Positions 1-7,926 of a stretch of DNA of 64,000 bases are shown piece after piece; positions within the stretch are counted from its first letter, which is position 1, and the number at the start of each line of letters is the position of its first letter. A program made the position numbers and the translations under genes. Origin of the DNA: Trueperaceae bacterium (GTDB taxonomy: Bacteria; Deinococcota; Deinococci; Deinococcales; Trueperaceae); NCBI GenBank assembly GCA_023954415.1, contig JAMLIB010000003.1:270095-334094 (forward strand), given 5' to 3'. The notes under the pieces were generated by a model that made no database searches, had not been told where the DNA came from, and saw only the letters and a list, made by a program, of their open reading frames with translations.

Positions 1-717
1 GGCCACCCCGCCCAGGAGCGGCATCTCGCGCGCGAGGGTGGCGCGCATCTCGCCGTCGATCAGCGGCCCGCCCACCAGGTGCGACGCCCCGAAGCCGGCG
101 CGCTGCCACTGCTCGTCCAGGACGGCGCGGATGGCGTTGCTCATGGCGGCCGAGTCGACGTCGGCGGAGACCTCCATGACGACGTTGGCCGACCGGCCGT
201 CCTCCGCCACGAGCAGCCCGCCCCCGTAGAGGGGCGACGTCTCCAGGTAGCGGCGGGCCTCGGCCAGGTCGTCTAACGTCGGGGCCGGCGGGAACAGGTC
301 CTCGACGAGGAGGAAGCCGTCGTCGTCGAGCATGCGCTGGGCGTTGGCGGCGCTCGTCACGTTGTTGACGCCCGTGACTTCGGCGAGGCTGGCCGTCAGC
401 TTGCCGAGCTGGGCGATGGCCGGCTGCGTGTAGATGTCGCCTTCTAGGAGCGCGACCATGACGGTGTCGGCGCCGAACACGTCAGACACCTCGCGTTGCA
501 GGTCGGCGACCGTGCTCTTGTCGGGGAGCATCGCCGACACGGAGGCGTCGAGGCGCAGCCGCAACGCCCCGAGGCCGAAGCCGAGCGAGAGGACGGCGAA
601 GACCGCGACGACGACCAGGTTGCGCCGGCCTCGGCCGGCGTGCCGGTCGTGACCGGCGCCTCGACCGCGGCCTGCGGCCCGGCTCCCGTCGGCGTTCCCA
701 TGTGCGCTGTCGGTCAT
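1..717 (-). CDS. RND/MMPL-family exporter, N-terminal part (cut by window edge)
   Basis: Reading the minus strand from the ATG at 717 gives 239 uninterrupted codons that run off the window edge. After a basic Gly/Arg-rich leader of about 35 residues comes one hydrophobic helix (about residues 36-55), then a periplasmic region containing LDASVSAMLPDKS and VFGADTVMVAL, which match the first extracytoplasmic loop of MMPL/RND transporters. Such proteins are inner-membrane, proton-driven exporters of lipids, hydrophobic compounds or drugs. It lies directly downstream of a TetR gene on the same strand, and a copy of the TetR-type operator lies 15-38 bp before its start, so repression by that TetR is likely. 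The substrate cannot be told. The C-terminal two thirds, with the remaining membrane helices, are outside the window. Confidence 0.8.
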   Translation of the reverse strand, partial: MTDSAHGNADGSRAAGRGRGAGHDRHAGRGRRNLVVVAVFAVLSLGFGLGALRLRLDASVSAMLPDKSTVADLQREVSDVFGADTVMVALLEGDIYTQPAIAQLGKLTASLAEVTGVNNVTSAANAQRMLDDDGFLLVEDLFPPAPTLDDLAEARRYLETSPLYGGGLLVAEDGRSANVVMEVSADVDSAAMSNAIRAVLDEQWQRAGFGASHLVGGPLIDGEMRATLAREMPLLGGVA

Positions 718-731
718 TCCCCGCCCCGGTT

Positions 732-755
732 GGAACGAGCGTTCCATATGGAACG
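732..755. promoter_or_regulatory. Candidate TetR operator before the RND exporter
   Basis: The sequence GGAACGAGCGTTCC (732-745) is an inverted repeat with arms GGAACG/CGTTCC and a 2-bp centre. It overlaps a second, perfect palindrome CGTTCCATATGGAACG (740-755). The same arms occur before the tetR gene at 1450-1463. The pair most likely binds the TetR protein encoded between them. Confidence 0.7.
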
Positions 756-794
756 GGCTTGCTTGGCTCTGGCGTTCATGCGTGCGGTCGCCTC

Positions 795-1427
795 CTAGGC
801 GTTGGGGAGTGGGTCCGGCTGGATCGGGGTGTGCGGTCCGGCGTCGTCGTTGGGGATGCTGTCAAGGACCATGGCGGCGTAGCCGTCGAGCGTGGCCCTG
901 TCGGTCGAGACCTTGGCGACGAAGCCGAGGCTGAGCGCGCCGAAGAGGAGGAAGCGCGCCACGTGCTCGGGCGGGTGGCGCGGTCGCAGCTCGCCGCGCT
1001 CGGCCGCGGCCGCGATCAGGCCGCCGACCATCTCGATCAGCTCTGTGAGGTAGCGCGACAGGAAGGCGAGGACCTCCGGCTTGGTGCCTGCCTCCTCGAC
1101 CGCCGCTCTGAGCGTGAGGGAGCTGGTGCCGCCCGCGCCCGTGAGCTCGCTTATCAGCGAGGCGAGCAGGGCGGCGAACTTGTCCCTGAAGGCGCCGGGT
1201 CCGGCGAGGCCGAGCCGCAGCTGCTCGCGCTCCAGGGCCGCGTGGGCGGCGAGGGCCTCCATGTAGAGCTCGTACTTGCCGCCGAAGGCGGCGTAGAACG
1301 AGCTGGCGCTGAGGCCGAGCTCGCCCTGCAGGTGGCGCACCGACGTGCCCTCGTAGCCCTGGCGCCGGAACAGGCCGGCCGCCTTGAGGACGGTCTCGTC
1401 GTGGTCGAACGCCTTGGGCCGCGCCAT
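795..1427 (-). CDS. TetR/AcrR-family transcriptional repressor
   Basis: A 210-residue protein of normal TetR length. The N-terminal helix-turn-helix covers about residues 8-55 (TVLKAAGLFRRQGYEGTSVR ... LSASSFYAAFGGKYELY); the rest is the helical ligand-binding and dimer domain. I chose the ATG at 1427 because it begins the family-typical MARPKAFDHDE sequence and because a -10-like TAGCCT lies 7 nt upstream (1440-1435 on the minus strand), which suggests a leaderless transcript. The frame stays open far upstream, but that part is antisense to other sequence. The operator at 1450-1463 next to its promoter and the similar one before the downstream RND gene imply autoregulation and control of efflux. 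Confidence 0.88.
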   Translation of the reverse strand: MARPKAFDHDETVLKAAGLFRRQGYEGTSVRHLQGELGLSASSFYAAFGGKYELYMEALAAHAALEREQLRLGLAGPGAFRDKFAALLASLISELTGAGGTSSLTLRAAVEEAGTKPEVLAFLSRYLTELIEMVGGLIAAAAERGELRPRHPPEHVARFLLFGALSLGFVAKVSTDRATLDGYAAMVLDSIPNDDAGPHTPIQPDPLPNA

Positions 1428-1449
1428 CGCTACCAGGCTAGCACGTTGT

Positions 1450-1463
1450 GGAACGTTCGTTCC
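1450..1463. promoter_or_regulatory. Candidate TetR operator at the tetR promoter
   Basis: GGAACGTTCGTTCC has the arms GGAACG/CGTTCC. It differs only in the two central bases from the element at 732-745. It lies just upstream of the -10 of tetR, over the expected -35 region, which suits autorepression. Confidence 0.72.
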
Positions 1464-1561
1464 GTAACTGGCTGACGACGGTCCGCGGCGCCCCGTTCCG
1501 GAAGCGTCACGCCTCCTGGCTGGGTGGGGCCGCGCGTGCGGCGGGCACCCCGGTTCCCGGA

Positions 1562-2314
1562 TCAGCCGACGAGCTTGTGCCTGAGCGTCGCCAACTGCTC
1601 GTCCTGGAGCCCGTTGGCCTTCAAGTAGGCCGTCGCCCCGCCGTAACGGGTGGCCAAGTAGTCGAGCGCGGGAAGCATCAGGTCGGGTGTGGCCCCGAGC
1701 AGGCGCTCGAAGTCGCTGCGCTCGATGCCGTGCTTGGCGGCGTCCTCCAGTAGGCGCTGGCGCAGCGGGTCGATGCGATCGTGCGTGAGGGCGAAGTCCT
1801 CGATGATGGTGTCCCTGTCGACCCCGACGACTTCGAGCAGGAGCGCGGCCACGAGGCCGGTGCGGTCCTTGCCGGCGGTGCAGTGGAAGAGCGAGGCGCC
1901 CCGCGCGTTCGCCAGCAGCGTCATGACACGCACGAAGCCGGGGCCGGCGTGATCCAAGGCCCGCAGGTAGAACGCGGTGATGTCCCACCGGTCGGCCGGT
2001 TGGTCTCCGGCCGCGTCGATGTGCCCCCAGATCTCGACGTTCTGGTAGTCGATGCCGCTCGTGGCCGCCAGGCTGTTCTTGTCGCGCTCGAGCTCGTGCG
2101 CCTGGCGCAGGTCTATGACGGTGCTCAAACCCAAGCGCGCGAGGCGCTCGAAGTCCGCCGCCCCCAGGTCCATCGGAACGTCGGAGCGGAAGAACACGCC
2201 GAAACGGGTGCGTCCGTTCCCGGCTACCGGCAACCCCCCGAGGTCGCGGGTGTTGAGGGTGCCGTCGAGCGGCAGGAAGCGGTGGTCGTGAGGTGAGGAG
2301 GGCGCCTTGCTCAT
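1562..2314 (-). CDS. Tyrosine/serine phosphatase family protein (IphP-like)
   Basis: A 250-residue cytoplasmic protein with the P-loop of cysteine phosphatases, HCTAGKDRTG (nucleophile Cys145, Arg151). It also has the N-terminal NTRDLGGLPV and FRSDVP motifs of the IphP/protein-tyrosine phosphatase family 3 (DUF of the same fold). These enzymes remove phosphate from Tyr, Ser/Thr or phosphoinositides; the substrate here is unknown. No signal peptide is seen. A -10-like TAGAAT lies 9 nt upstream of the ATG on the minus strand. It stands alone between tetR and the divergent zinc metallopeptidase. Confidence 0.88.
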   Translation of the reverse strand: MSKAPSSPHDHRFLPLDGTLNTRDLGGLPVAGNGRTRFGVFFRSDVPMDLGAADFERLARLGLSTVIDLRQAHELERDKNSLAATSGIDYQNVEIWGHIDAAGDQPADRWDITAFYLRALDHAGPGFVRVMTLLANARGASLFHCTAGKDRTGLVAALLLEVVGVDRDTIIEDFALTHDRIDPLRQRLLEDAAKHGIERSDFERLLGATPDLMLPALDYLATRYGGATAYLKANGLQDEQLATLRHKLVG

Positions 2315-2467
2315 GGTCCCGGGATTCTACTATCGGGGTAGCATGCTCGGGCGACGACGGCGCAGGTGCCCGTCTCCGGGCATCGTCCTCCCGGCCCATC
2401 GCGCCGCGAGGTCTTGGCAAGCTGTGGCAGGGCAGGCCCCCTTCGATGCCCGCCGAGGAGAGTGCGC

Positions 2468-3289
2468 ATGAAGTGGGAAGACGCAGGTCGTAGCAAGAAC
2501 CTCGAGGACCGTAGAGCGGCCGGTCCGGGCCGCGCGGCCGTGCCCCTCGGCATCGGCGGCGTGCTGATCATCCTCGCGCTCAGCGCCATCACCGGCACGG
2601 ACCTCTTCTCGGCCCTCGGCCTGTCGCCGAGCGCGGCCGTGCAGCCCCAGGCCGCCACTCCCAACCAGGCTGAGCTCGAGGCCGAGGAGCCGATGGTGCG
2701 CTTCGTCTCCTTCGTGCTCGACGACGTGCAGTCGTTCTGGCACGCGACGTTCGAGGCGAGCGACCTCCCGTACCAGGAAGCGGGCCTCGTCCTGTACCGC
2801 GACGCCGTGAGCACGGCGTGCGGCGACGCCCCTTCCTCCGCCGGACCCTTCTACTGCCCCGGCGATCAGAAGGTCTACCTCGACCTGTCGTTCTTCGAGG
2901 AGCTGAGCAGGCGCTACGGGGCGCCCGGCGACTTCGCGCAGGCCTACGTGATCGCGCACGAGCTCGGTCACCACGTGCAGAACCTGCTCGGCACGCTGAC
3001 GCGCGCCCAGTCCCAGGGCCTTTCCGTGCCGGTCGAGCTCCAGGCCGACTGCTACGCGGGCGTGTGGGGCGCGAGCGCCGACCGGCGCGGGGTCATGGAG
3101 CGCGGCGACCTCCAGGAGGGCCTCGGCGCGGCCGCCTCCGTCGGCGACGACACCCTCGCCAAACGCGCCGGGCGCATCCCCAACCAGGAGACGTTCACGC
3201 ACGGCAGTTCGGCCCAGCGCACGCAGTGGTTCACCACGGGCTTCCAGTCAGGCGATCCCAACGCCTGCAACACGTTCGCGAGCCGGTGA
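2468..3289 (+). CDS. Neutral zinc metallopeptidase family protein (YpfJ-like)
   Basis: A 273-residue protein. It has a short basic, Glu/Asp-containing N-terminus (MKWEDAGRSKNLEDRR, typical of the family), one membrane helix at about 26-45, an Ala/Pro/Gln linker, and a C-terminal domain with the zinc site HELGH (164-168). Downstream are QADCYAGVW, which supplies the third metal ligand region, and four cysteines. The family (putative neutral zinc metallopeptidase) is membrane-anchored with the active site outside; its substrates are poorly known. The ATG at 2468 was chosen because it starts the conserved MKWxD motif and follows GAGGAGAG. Confidence 0.88.
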   Translation: MKWEDAGRSKNLEDRRAAGPGRAAVPLGIGGVLIILALSAITGTDLFSALGLSPSAAVQPQAATPNQAELEAEEPMVRFVSFVLDDVQSFWHATFEASDLPYQEAGLVLYRDAVSTACGDAPSSAGPFYCPGDQKVYLDLSFFEELSRRYGAPGDFAQAYVIAHELGHHVQNLLGTLTRAQSQGLSVPVELQADCYAGVWGASADRRGVMERGDLQEGLGAAASVGDDTLAKRAGRIPNQETFTHGSSAQRTQWFTTGFQSGDPNACNTFASR

Positions 3290-3338
3290 GCCAAGCGCGC
3301 TGATCGCGCCGGCGGTTCGCGCCGGGTCCCCACCTTCG

Positions 3339-3367
3339 TTGACGGCCAACGCCTTCGCTAATATGCT
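3339..3367 (+). promoter_or_regulatory. Promoter of the sugar ABC operon
   Basis: TTGACG (3339-3344) and TATGCT (3362-3367) are separated by 17 bp, giving a good sigma-70-type promoter about 125 bp before the binding-protein start. A 9-bp direct repeat GATATCGCG lies downstream at 3375-3383 and 3449-3457, inside the predicted leader. Confidence 0.6.
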
Positions 3368-3490
3368 GCACGGTGATATCGCGATTGGGTGGGAGCGCGC
3401 ACGTAAGCGGACTCTCGACCGCCGGCCCGCAGACGGTGCTGCTGGTTAGATATCGCGCTCGAAACATAAAGTTGGGGAATTGGAGGAACG

Positions 3491-4777
3491 ATGCTCAACC
3501 GCTTCATCCGCGTTCTCGCTCTGATGCTCGTGGCTGCCGCCCTCGTCGGAGGCAGCGCCATCGCTCAGACGGAGATCGTCTACTGGACGCACGAGGACCC
3601 GAACCGCACCGCCCTCGAGCAGGAACTGATAGCTCGCTTCGAGGCGGACTACCCGCAGTACAAGGTCGTGCGCGTCACGAACCCGACCGACCAGATGGCG
3701 CAGCTCATCCTGACCGCCTTCTCCGCCAACCGCGGCCCCGACATCTTCAACATGGACATCCCCAACGAGTACCCGTACATCGTTAACGGGCGCGTCGCCC
3801 CCGTCGACCCGGCCGCCGCGGGTTACATCGACGAGCAGTCCATCTACGATGCCTACCTCCCGGGCACCCTCGACCCCGTCACGTACGAGGGCGAGCTCTA
3901 CGGCCTGCCCCTCGAGGTCACGAACTGGTCGATCTACCTGAACATGAACGTGTTCCGTGACGCCGGCCTCGACCCGCTCACCGACTACCCGAAGACCTGG
4001 GAACAGCTCATGGACGTGGCCGAGAAGCTCACGATCCGGGACGGCGAGATCATCACGCGCCGCGGCTTCGACTTCCGCTACCCCTACTACCTCAACTTCC
4101 TCCCGTCGATGGCGGCGCAACTCGGCGGCAAGCTCATCGGCGACGACGGCAAGAGCGCCATCGTCGGCGACGAGGCGTGGCTCCGCGTGCTGCAGTACTT
4201 CAAGGACTGGGGCACCACGGGCAAGAACCTAGGCTCGCCAACCTACAAGGCGGCGCGCTCGATCTTCAACTTCGACAACAACGACATCGGCATGATGGAG
4301 TCCGGTCAGTACCAGGCCGCGCGCATCCTCAACGACAACCCCGGCTTCCTGCCCGGCGAGGGCTGGATGGTCATCCCGTTCCCGCAGTGGGAGGACGCCG
4401 TCGCCGACGTGGCCGAGGCGTACTACGGCCACTACTGGATGGTCAACGCCCAGGCTTCCAAGGAGAAGCAGCAGGCCGCCTGGACGCTGCTCGGCTACTT
4501 CGCGAGCCACGCCGACGAGTTCTTCCAGCGCGTCGCGGTCCTGCAGCCCACGCAGGAGCTGCTCAACTCCGACATGTTCAAGGGCGCTCCGTACTCCGAC
4601 GTCTTCATGAGCGACCTGGCCAAGGCTCCCGTCATCTACTACGACGAGAACTCGCCGCAGGTGCTGCAGGTCCTCAAGGACTCGATCGAGGCGGTCATGC
4701 TGCAGGGCAAGGAGCCTGCGGACGTGCTCAAGACCATGCGCGAAGGCGTCGAGCGCGCCCTGCGCGGCGAGTACTGA
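3491..4777 (+). CDS. Sugar-type ABC transporter substrate-binding protein
   Basis: A 428-residue family 1 solute-binding protein. It has a signal peptide of about 25 residues ending SAIAQ. The mature part begins TEIVYWTHEDPNRTALEQEL and contains the family feature FSANRGPDIFNMD. It should capture a carbohydrate or related solute in the periplasm and deliver it to the two permeases that follow (4788-6593). A GGAGG ribosome-binding site precedes the ATG. No lipobox is present, so it is probably soluble. No sugar ATPase is encoded nearby; such operons often share an MsiK/MalK-like ATPase encoded elsewhere. The substrate cannot be read from sequence. Confidence 0.9.
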   Translation: MLNRFIRVLALMLVAAALVGGSAIAQTEIVYWTHEDPNRTALEQELIARFEADYPQYKVVRVTNPTDQMAQLILTAFSANRGPDIFNMDIPNEYPYIVNGRVAPVDPAAAGYIDEQSIYDAYLPGTLDPVTYEGELYGLPLEVTNWSIYLNMNVFRDAGLDPLTDYPKTWEQLMDVAEKLTIRDGEIITRRGFDFRYPYYLNFLPSMAAQLGGKLIGDDGKSAIVGDEAWLRVLQYFKDWGTTGKNLGSPTYKAARSIFNFDNNDIGMMESGQYQAARILNDNPGFLPGEGWMVIPFPQWEDAVADVAEAYYGHYWMVNAQASKEKQQAAWTLLGYFASHADEFFQRVAVLQPTQELLNSDMFKGAPYSDVFMSDLAKAPVIYYDENSPQVLQVLKDSIEAVMLQGKEPADVLKTMREGVERALRGEY

Positions 4778-4787
4778 GTAGCTCGAG

Positions 4788-5693
4788 GTGGCCCGTAAGG
4801 CTGTCAAACTGACCGTGGCCACCAGGAGGGCGATGTGGGGCTGGGTGTTCGTACTCCCAGCCCTCATCTATTTCGCGGTCTTCAGCTTCTACCCTATCTT
4901 CAACGCTTTCTGGCTCAGCCTGCACACCAAGAACCCCTTGTCTCTGCGGCCCCCGCGGTTCGTGGGCCTTCGCAACTACCTGGACCTGCTCGACTCGGCC
5001 ACGTTCTGGAACTCCTGGAAGGCCACGGGGCTGTTCACGCTCGGCACGGCCATCCCCCTCGTGGTGCTTAGCTTGCTGCTCGCCACCATCATCGTCTCCC
5101 GCCTCAACTTCCAACGCTTCTTCCAGCTCGCGTTCTACGCCCCCGCCGTGATCCCCAGCGTGGTCGCCGCGGCCGTGTGGCTGCTCCTGCTCGACCCGCG
5201 CGGAGTCGCCAACCAATGGGTCAACTTCGTGCTCGGCCTGAGCGGCGTGGACCACAAGTGGCTGGCCAACCCCGAGATGGTGCGCTTCTCCACCACAGTG
5301 GTCTACCTGTGGGAGAAGCTCGGTTTCTTCACCATCATCTTCATAGCGGGTCTAGGCGGGATCCCGCAGAGCGTCAAGGAGGCGGCCCACGTCGATGGCG
5401 CCGGCGGTTGGCAGCTCTACCGCTACGTGACCCTGCCGCTACTCAAACCGACGACGCTCCTCGTGTCGGTCATGGCCATGATCTTCTGCATGCGCACCTT
5501 CGCGACCCAGTACCTGTTCACACAGGCGGGCGCTCCGCGTGAGTCCATCAACGTCGTGACCCTCAGCATCTACACCACGGGTATCCGTGACCTCCAGCTC
5601 GGCTTGGCGAACGCCATGAGCATCGTGCTCCTGCTCGTCATGCTGGTCCTCTCCCTTCTCCAGTTCAGGTTGTCGGGCAGGGGGGAAAGCTGA
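4788..5693 (+). CDS. Sugar-type ABC transporter permease (MalF/UgpA-like)
   Basis: A 301-residue membrane protein with about six transmembrane helices and the inner-membrane-component EAA loop (EAAHVDGAGGWQLYRYVTLP), which contacts the ATPase. It starts at a GTG 10 bp after the binding-protein stop and its stop is directly followed by the next permease start, so translation is probably coupled. It should form the translocation pore together with the permease at 5694. Confidence 0.92.
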   Translation: MARKAVKLTVATRRAMWGWVFVLPALIYFAVFSFYPIFNAFWLSLHTKNPLSLRPPRFVGLRNYLDLLDSATFWNSWKATGLFTLGTAIPLVVLSLLLATIIVSRLNFQRFFQLAFYAPAVIPSVVAAAVWLLLLDPRGVANQWVNFVLGLSGVDHKWLANPEMVRFSTTVVYLWEKLGFFTIIFIAGLGGIPQSVKEAAHVDGAGGWQLYRYVTLPLLKPTTLLVSVMAMIFCMRTFATQYLFTQAGAPRESINVVTLSIYTTGIRDLQLGLANAMSIVLLLVMLVLSLLQFRLSGRGES

Positions 5694-6593
5694 GTGGCGG
5701 CCGGTAGCCTGAGGAAGCGGCGGACGGTCGCGGGGGCGGCCGTGGTGCGCCGGACACCGCTCGAGGCCGTCGTCCACGCCCTTGGCTGGGTCGTGCTCGT
5801 CGTCGCCCTCGTGCTCGTGCTCGCCCCGCTCGTGTTCATGTTCATCGCCTCCTTCATGCCGTCGCGGGAGATCATGCGCATGCCGTTCTCCTGGTGGCCG
5901 AGCTCCTTCTTCCTCGACAACTTCTGGCAGGCCATCAAGGGTAACGACGGCAAGTTCATCTTCCCGCGCGCGATCCTGAACTCGGTGGTGGTGTCGAGCT
6001 GCGTGGCCCTGACCACGGTGCTGTTCTCGGCGCTGGCGGGCTACGGGCTGACGAAGCTGAAGTTCCGGGGGAGCAACATCGTCTTCGTCCTCATCCTCTC
6101 CACCCTGATGGTGCCGTTCGAGACCGTCATGATCCCCCTGTACGTCGTGGTGACGGGCATGGGGCTCCAGAACACTTACGCGGGGCTGATCGTCCCGTTC
6201 CTCCTGAGCGCCTTCGGCGTGTTCCTCATGCGCCAGTCGCTCCTTACCTTTCCGGACGAGCTCCTCGACGCCTCACGCATCGACGGCGCGTCCGAGCTCG
6301 GGATCTTCTTCCGCATCGTGCTGCCCAACATGCTGCCCGTCATGGCCGTACTGGGCGTCCTTACCTTCGAGCAGCAGTGGGGCAACCTCATCTGGCCGCT
6401 GCTGGTCGTGCAGGCCCCCGAACTGAGGACCATGCCCCTGTACGTCGTGACGTTCATGGAGGAGAAGAGCACGAACGAGGGCGCCATGGTCGCCGTCGCC
6501 GCCCTATCGAGCCTCCCGATGCTCGTCATCTTCTTCAGTCTCTCGCGCTTCTTCCTCAAGGGCGCCAACGTGTTCTCCGCGGGCAAGGAGTGA
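5694..6593 (+). CDS. Sugar-type ABC transporter permease (MalG/UgpE-like)
   Basis: A 299-residue protein with about six membrane helices and an EAA-type loop (DASRIDGASELGIFFRIVLPNMLP). It is the second half of the heterodimeric permease. The GTG start touches the stop of the preceding gene, and its own stop overlaps the GTG of the following HAD hydrolase, so the four genes 3491-7222 form one operon. Confidence 0.92.
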   Translation: MAAGSLRKRRTVAGAAVVRRTPLEAVVHALGWVVLVVALVLVLAPLVFMFIASFMPSREIMRMPFSWWPSSFFLDNFWQAIKGNDGKFIFPRAILNSVVVSSCVALTTVLFSALAGYGLTKLKFRGSNIVFVLILSTLMVPFETVMIPLYVVVTGMGLQNTYAGLIVPFLLSAFGVFLMRQSLLTFPDELLDASRIDGASELGIFFRIVLPNMLPVMAVLGVLTFEQQWGNLIWPLLVVQAPELRTMPLYVVTFMEEKSTNEGAMVAVAALSSLPMLVIFFSLSRFFLKGANVFSAGKE

Positions 6594-7222
6594 CCGGCCG
6601 TAGCGGGTCCGCACCTCGCTCGGACGAGGCGCCGAAGCTGGCGATCTTCGACATGGGCGGCGTGATGGTCGATGGGCACGACGTCGCCCCCGCCATCGCG
6701 AGCGAGCTCGGCCTCGACGCCGTTACGTTCAGACGCTTGCTCCGCGAGGCGGGTTCCGACGACCTCGACACGGGCAGGGTCTCCCCGGCCGAGTTCTGGG
6801 AGCGCTTCAAGGCCGTCACCGGGTTGGGGCTGGCCGGTGAGCCGTGGGGCGATCACTTCCACCCGCGCCGTCGGCCCCGCATGTACGACCTGGTCGAGCG
6901 GCTCAAGGCCGCCGGCGTGAGGGTGGTGGCCGGCACCAACACGTCCGGCCCGCACTACCGCGTCCACCTGGACGGCGGCGACTACGCGGTGTTCGACCAC
7001 GTCTACGCCTCGCACCTCCTCGGGGTCGCGAAGCCGGACCCGGGGTTCTGGCTCCGGATCCTCGGCGCCGAGGGGGTGGAGGCGGAGCGGTCGTTCTTCA
7101 TCGACGACCTCGCGGAGAACGTGGGCGCGGCGGCTCGGCTCGGGCTCACGACCGTCACGTGCGGCGACGTGGACGCGGCCGTCGCCCAGGTCGAGGAGGT
7201 CTTCGGACTGGTCCCTGGCTGA
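6590..7222 (+). CDS. HAD-superfamily hydrolase
   Basis: A 210-residue cytoplasmic hydrolase with HAD motif I IFDMGGVMVDG (nucleophile Asp and second Asp replaced by Gly-Gly as in the FDxGGV subgroup), motif II near GTNTSG, the Lys in GVAKPDP and motif IV FIDDLAENV. The subgroup holds sugar-phosphate, nucleotide and haloacid hydrolases. The GTG at 6590 overlaps the permease stop (GTGA), so it is co-translated with the sugar importer and may dephosphorylate a product of the imported solute. That role is inferred only from position. Confidence 0.85.
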   Translation: MTGRSGSAPRSDEAPKLAIFDMGGVMVDGHDVAPAIASELGLDAVTFRRLLREAGSDDLDTGRVSPAEFWERFKAVTGLGLAGEPWGDHFHPRRRPRMYDLVERLKAAGVRVVAGTNTSGPHYRVHLDGGDYAVFDHVYASHLLGVAKPDPGFWLRILGAEGVEAERSFFIDDLAENVGAAARLGLTTVTCGDVDAAVAQVEEVFGLVPG

Positions 7223-7302
7223 GGACGCGGCCGTGCCGGGGTGCCGGGGAGCTTGTCGCGGGTCATGGCTCGCCGCGCCGCGTGGCGGTTAGCTTCGCTC
7301 CC

Positions 7303-7782
7303 ATGACCGGACCCACCCAACCGACGGACGACCGAGCGGCGCCGACCCCGAGCGAGGCGGTCGCCGAGCTCAACAGGCTCTTCGACAAGGCGCTGCGCGC
7401 GTTGGGCGACGCCGGCAGGCAGGACGACGCTTGCGAGCTGGCCGCCAAGGGCTGGACCCTCCTGCGGCACGAGTGGCCGAAGGAGGGGGAGCGTCTGAAC
7501 GGCACGCTGCACTACCTCACGCGCACCGTCAGGCCGCAGCCCGTGACCGACACGGGTTCGGACCGGCTGCTCGAGGTGCGCCACCTCCCCCCGGCCGAGC
7601 GCCACCGCCTCATCTTCCGGACGTACTTCGCCCTCGCGGCCGGCGAGGCGTTCGTGCTCGTCAACGACCACGACCCCAAGCCGCTCTACTACCAGCTCGC
7701 CGCCGAGAACCCGGGCGCCTTCACCTGGGAGCCCTTGGAGGAGGGGCCCGAGGTATGGCGCGTGAGGATCGGCAAGGTCTAG
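7303..7782 (+). CDS. DUF2249 domain-containing protein
   Basis: A 159-residue protein. Its C-terminal ~75 residues (LEVRHLPPAERHRLIFRTYF ... VLVNDHDPKPLYYQL ... GAFTWEPLEEGPEVWRVRIGKV) match the DUF2249 family, which resembles the TusA/SirA fold and often occurs near respiratory and nitrogen-oxide genes. The N-terminal ~75 residues are helical, similar to a short domain often found before DUF2249. The ATG at 7303 is supported by TAGCTT (7290-7295) placed 7 nt upstream, a leaderless arrangement. Confidence 0.85.
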   Translation: MTGPTQPTDDRAAPTPSEAVAELNRLFDKALRALGDAGRQDDACELAAKGWTLLRHEWPKEGERLNGTLHYLTRTVRPQPVTDTGSDRLLEVRHLPPAERHRLIFRTYFALAAGEAFVLVNDHDPKPLYYQLAAENPGAFTWEPLEEGPEVWRVRIGKV

Positions 7783-7789
7783 CGCGGTA

Positions 7790-7832
7790 GGTCGACCGCG
7801 GCCGCTGCCGGCGGCGTTGGCCGCGGCCGACC
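7790..7832. terminator. Hairpin after the DUF2249 gene
   Basis: Arms 7790-7803 and 7819-7832 pair over 14 bp with one mismatch, around a 15-nt loop. It begins 7 bp after the stop codon. No U-tract follows, so its termination strength is uncertain. Confidence 0.5.
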
Positions 7833-7926
7833 CGTGGCTGATGGCGCACCGGCGGCCCGCGCCGCGCTGCCGGAGGCGGCGGCGCGGCAGCGACGGGCCC
7901 TACTGGCTTTCGGTTAGTCTGGCGCG

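Noticed and set aside
1428..2420. Open frame extending the TetR gene upstream to 541 codons
   Set aside because: It is antisense-frame shadow over the phosphatase gene, Arg/Pro/Gly-rich and without domain content; the TetR proper starts at 1427.
2330..3202. Long minus-strand open frame opposite the zinc metallopeptidase
   Set aside because: It is complementary to the recognised metallopeptidase and lacks domain features; high G+C leaves many such frames open.
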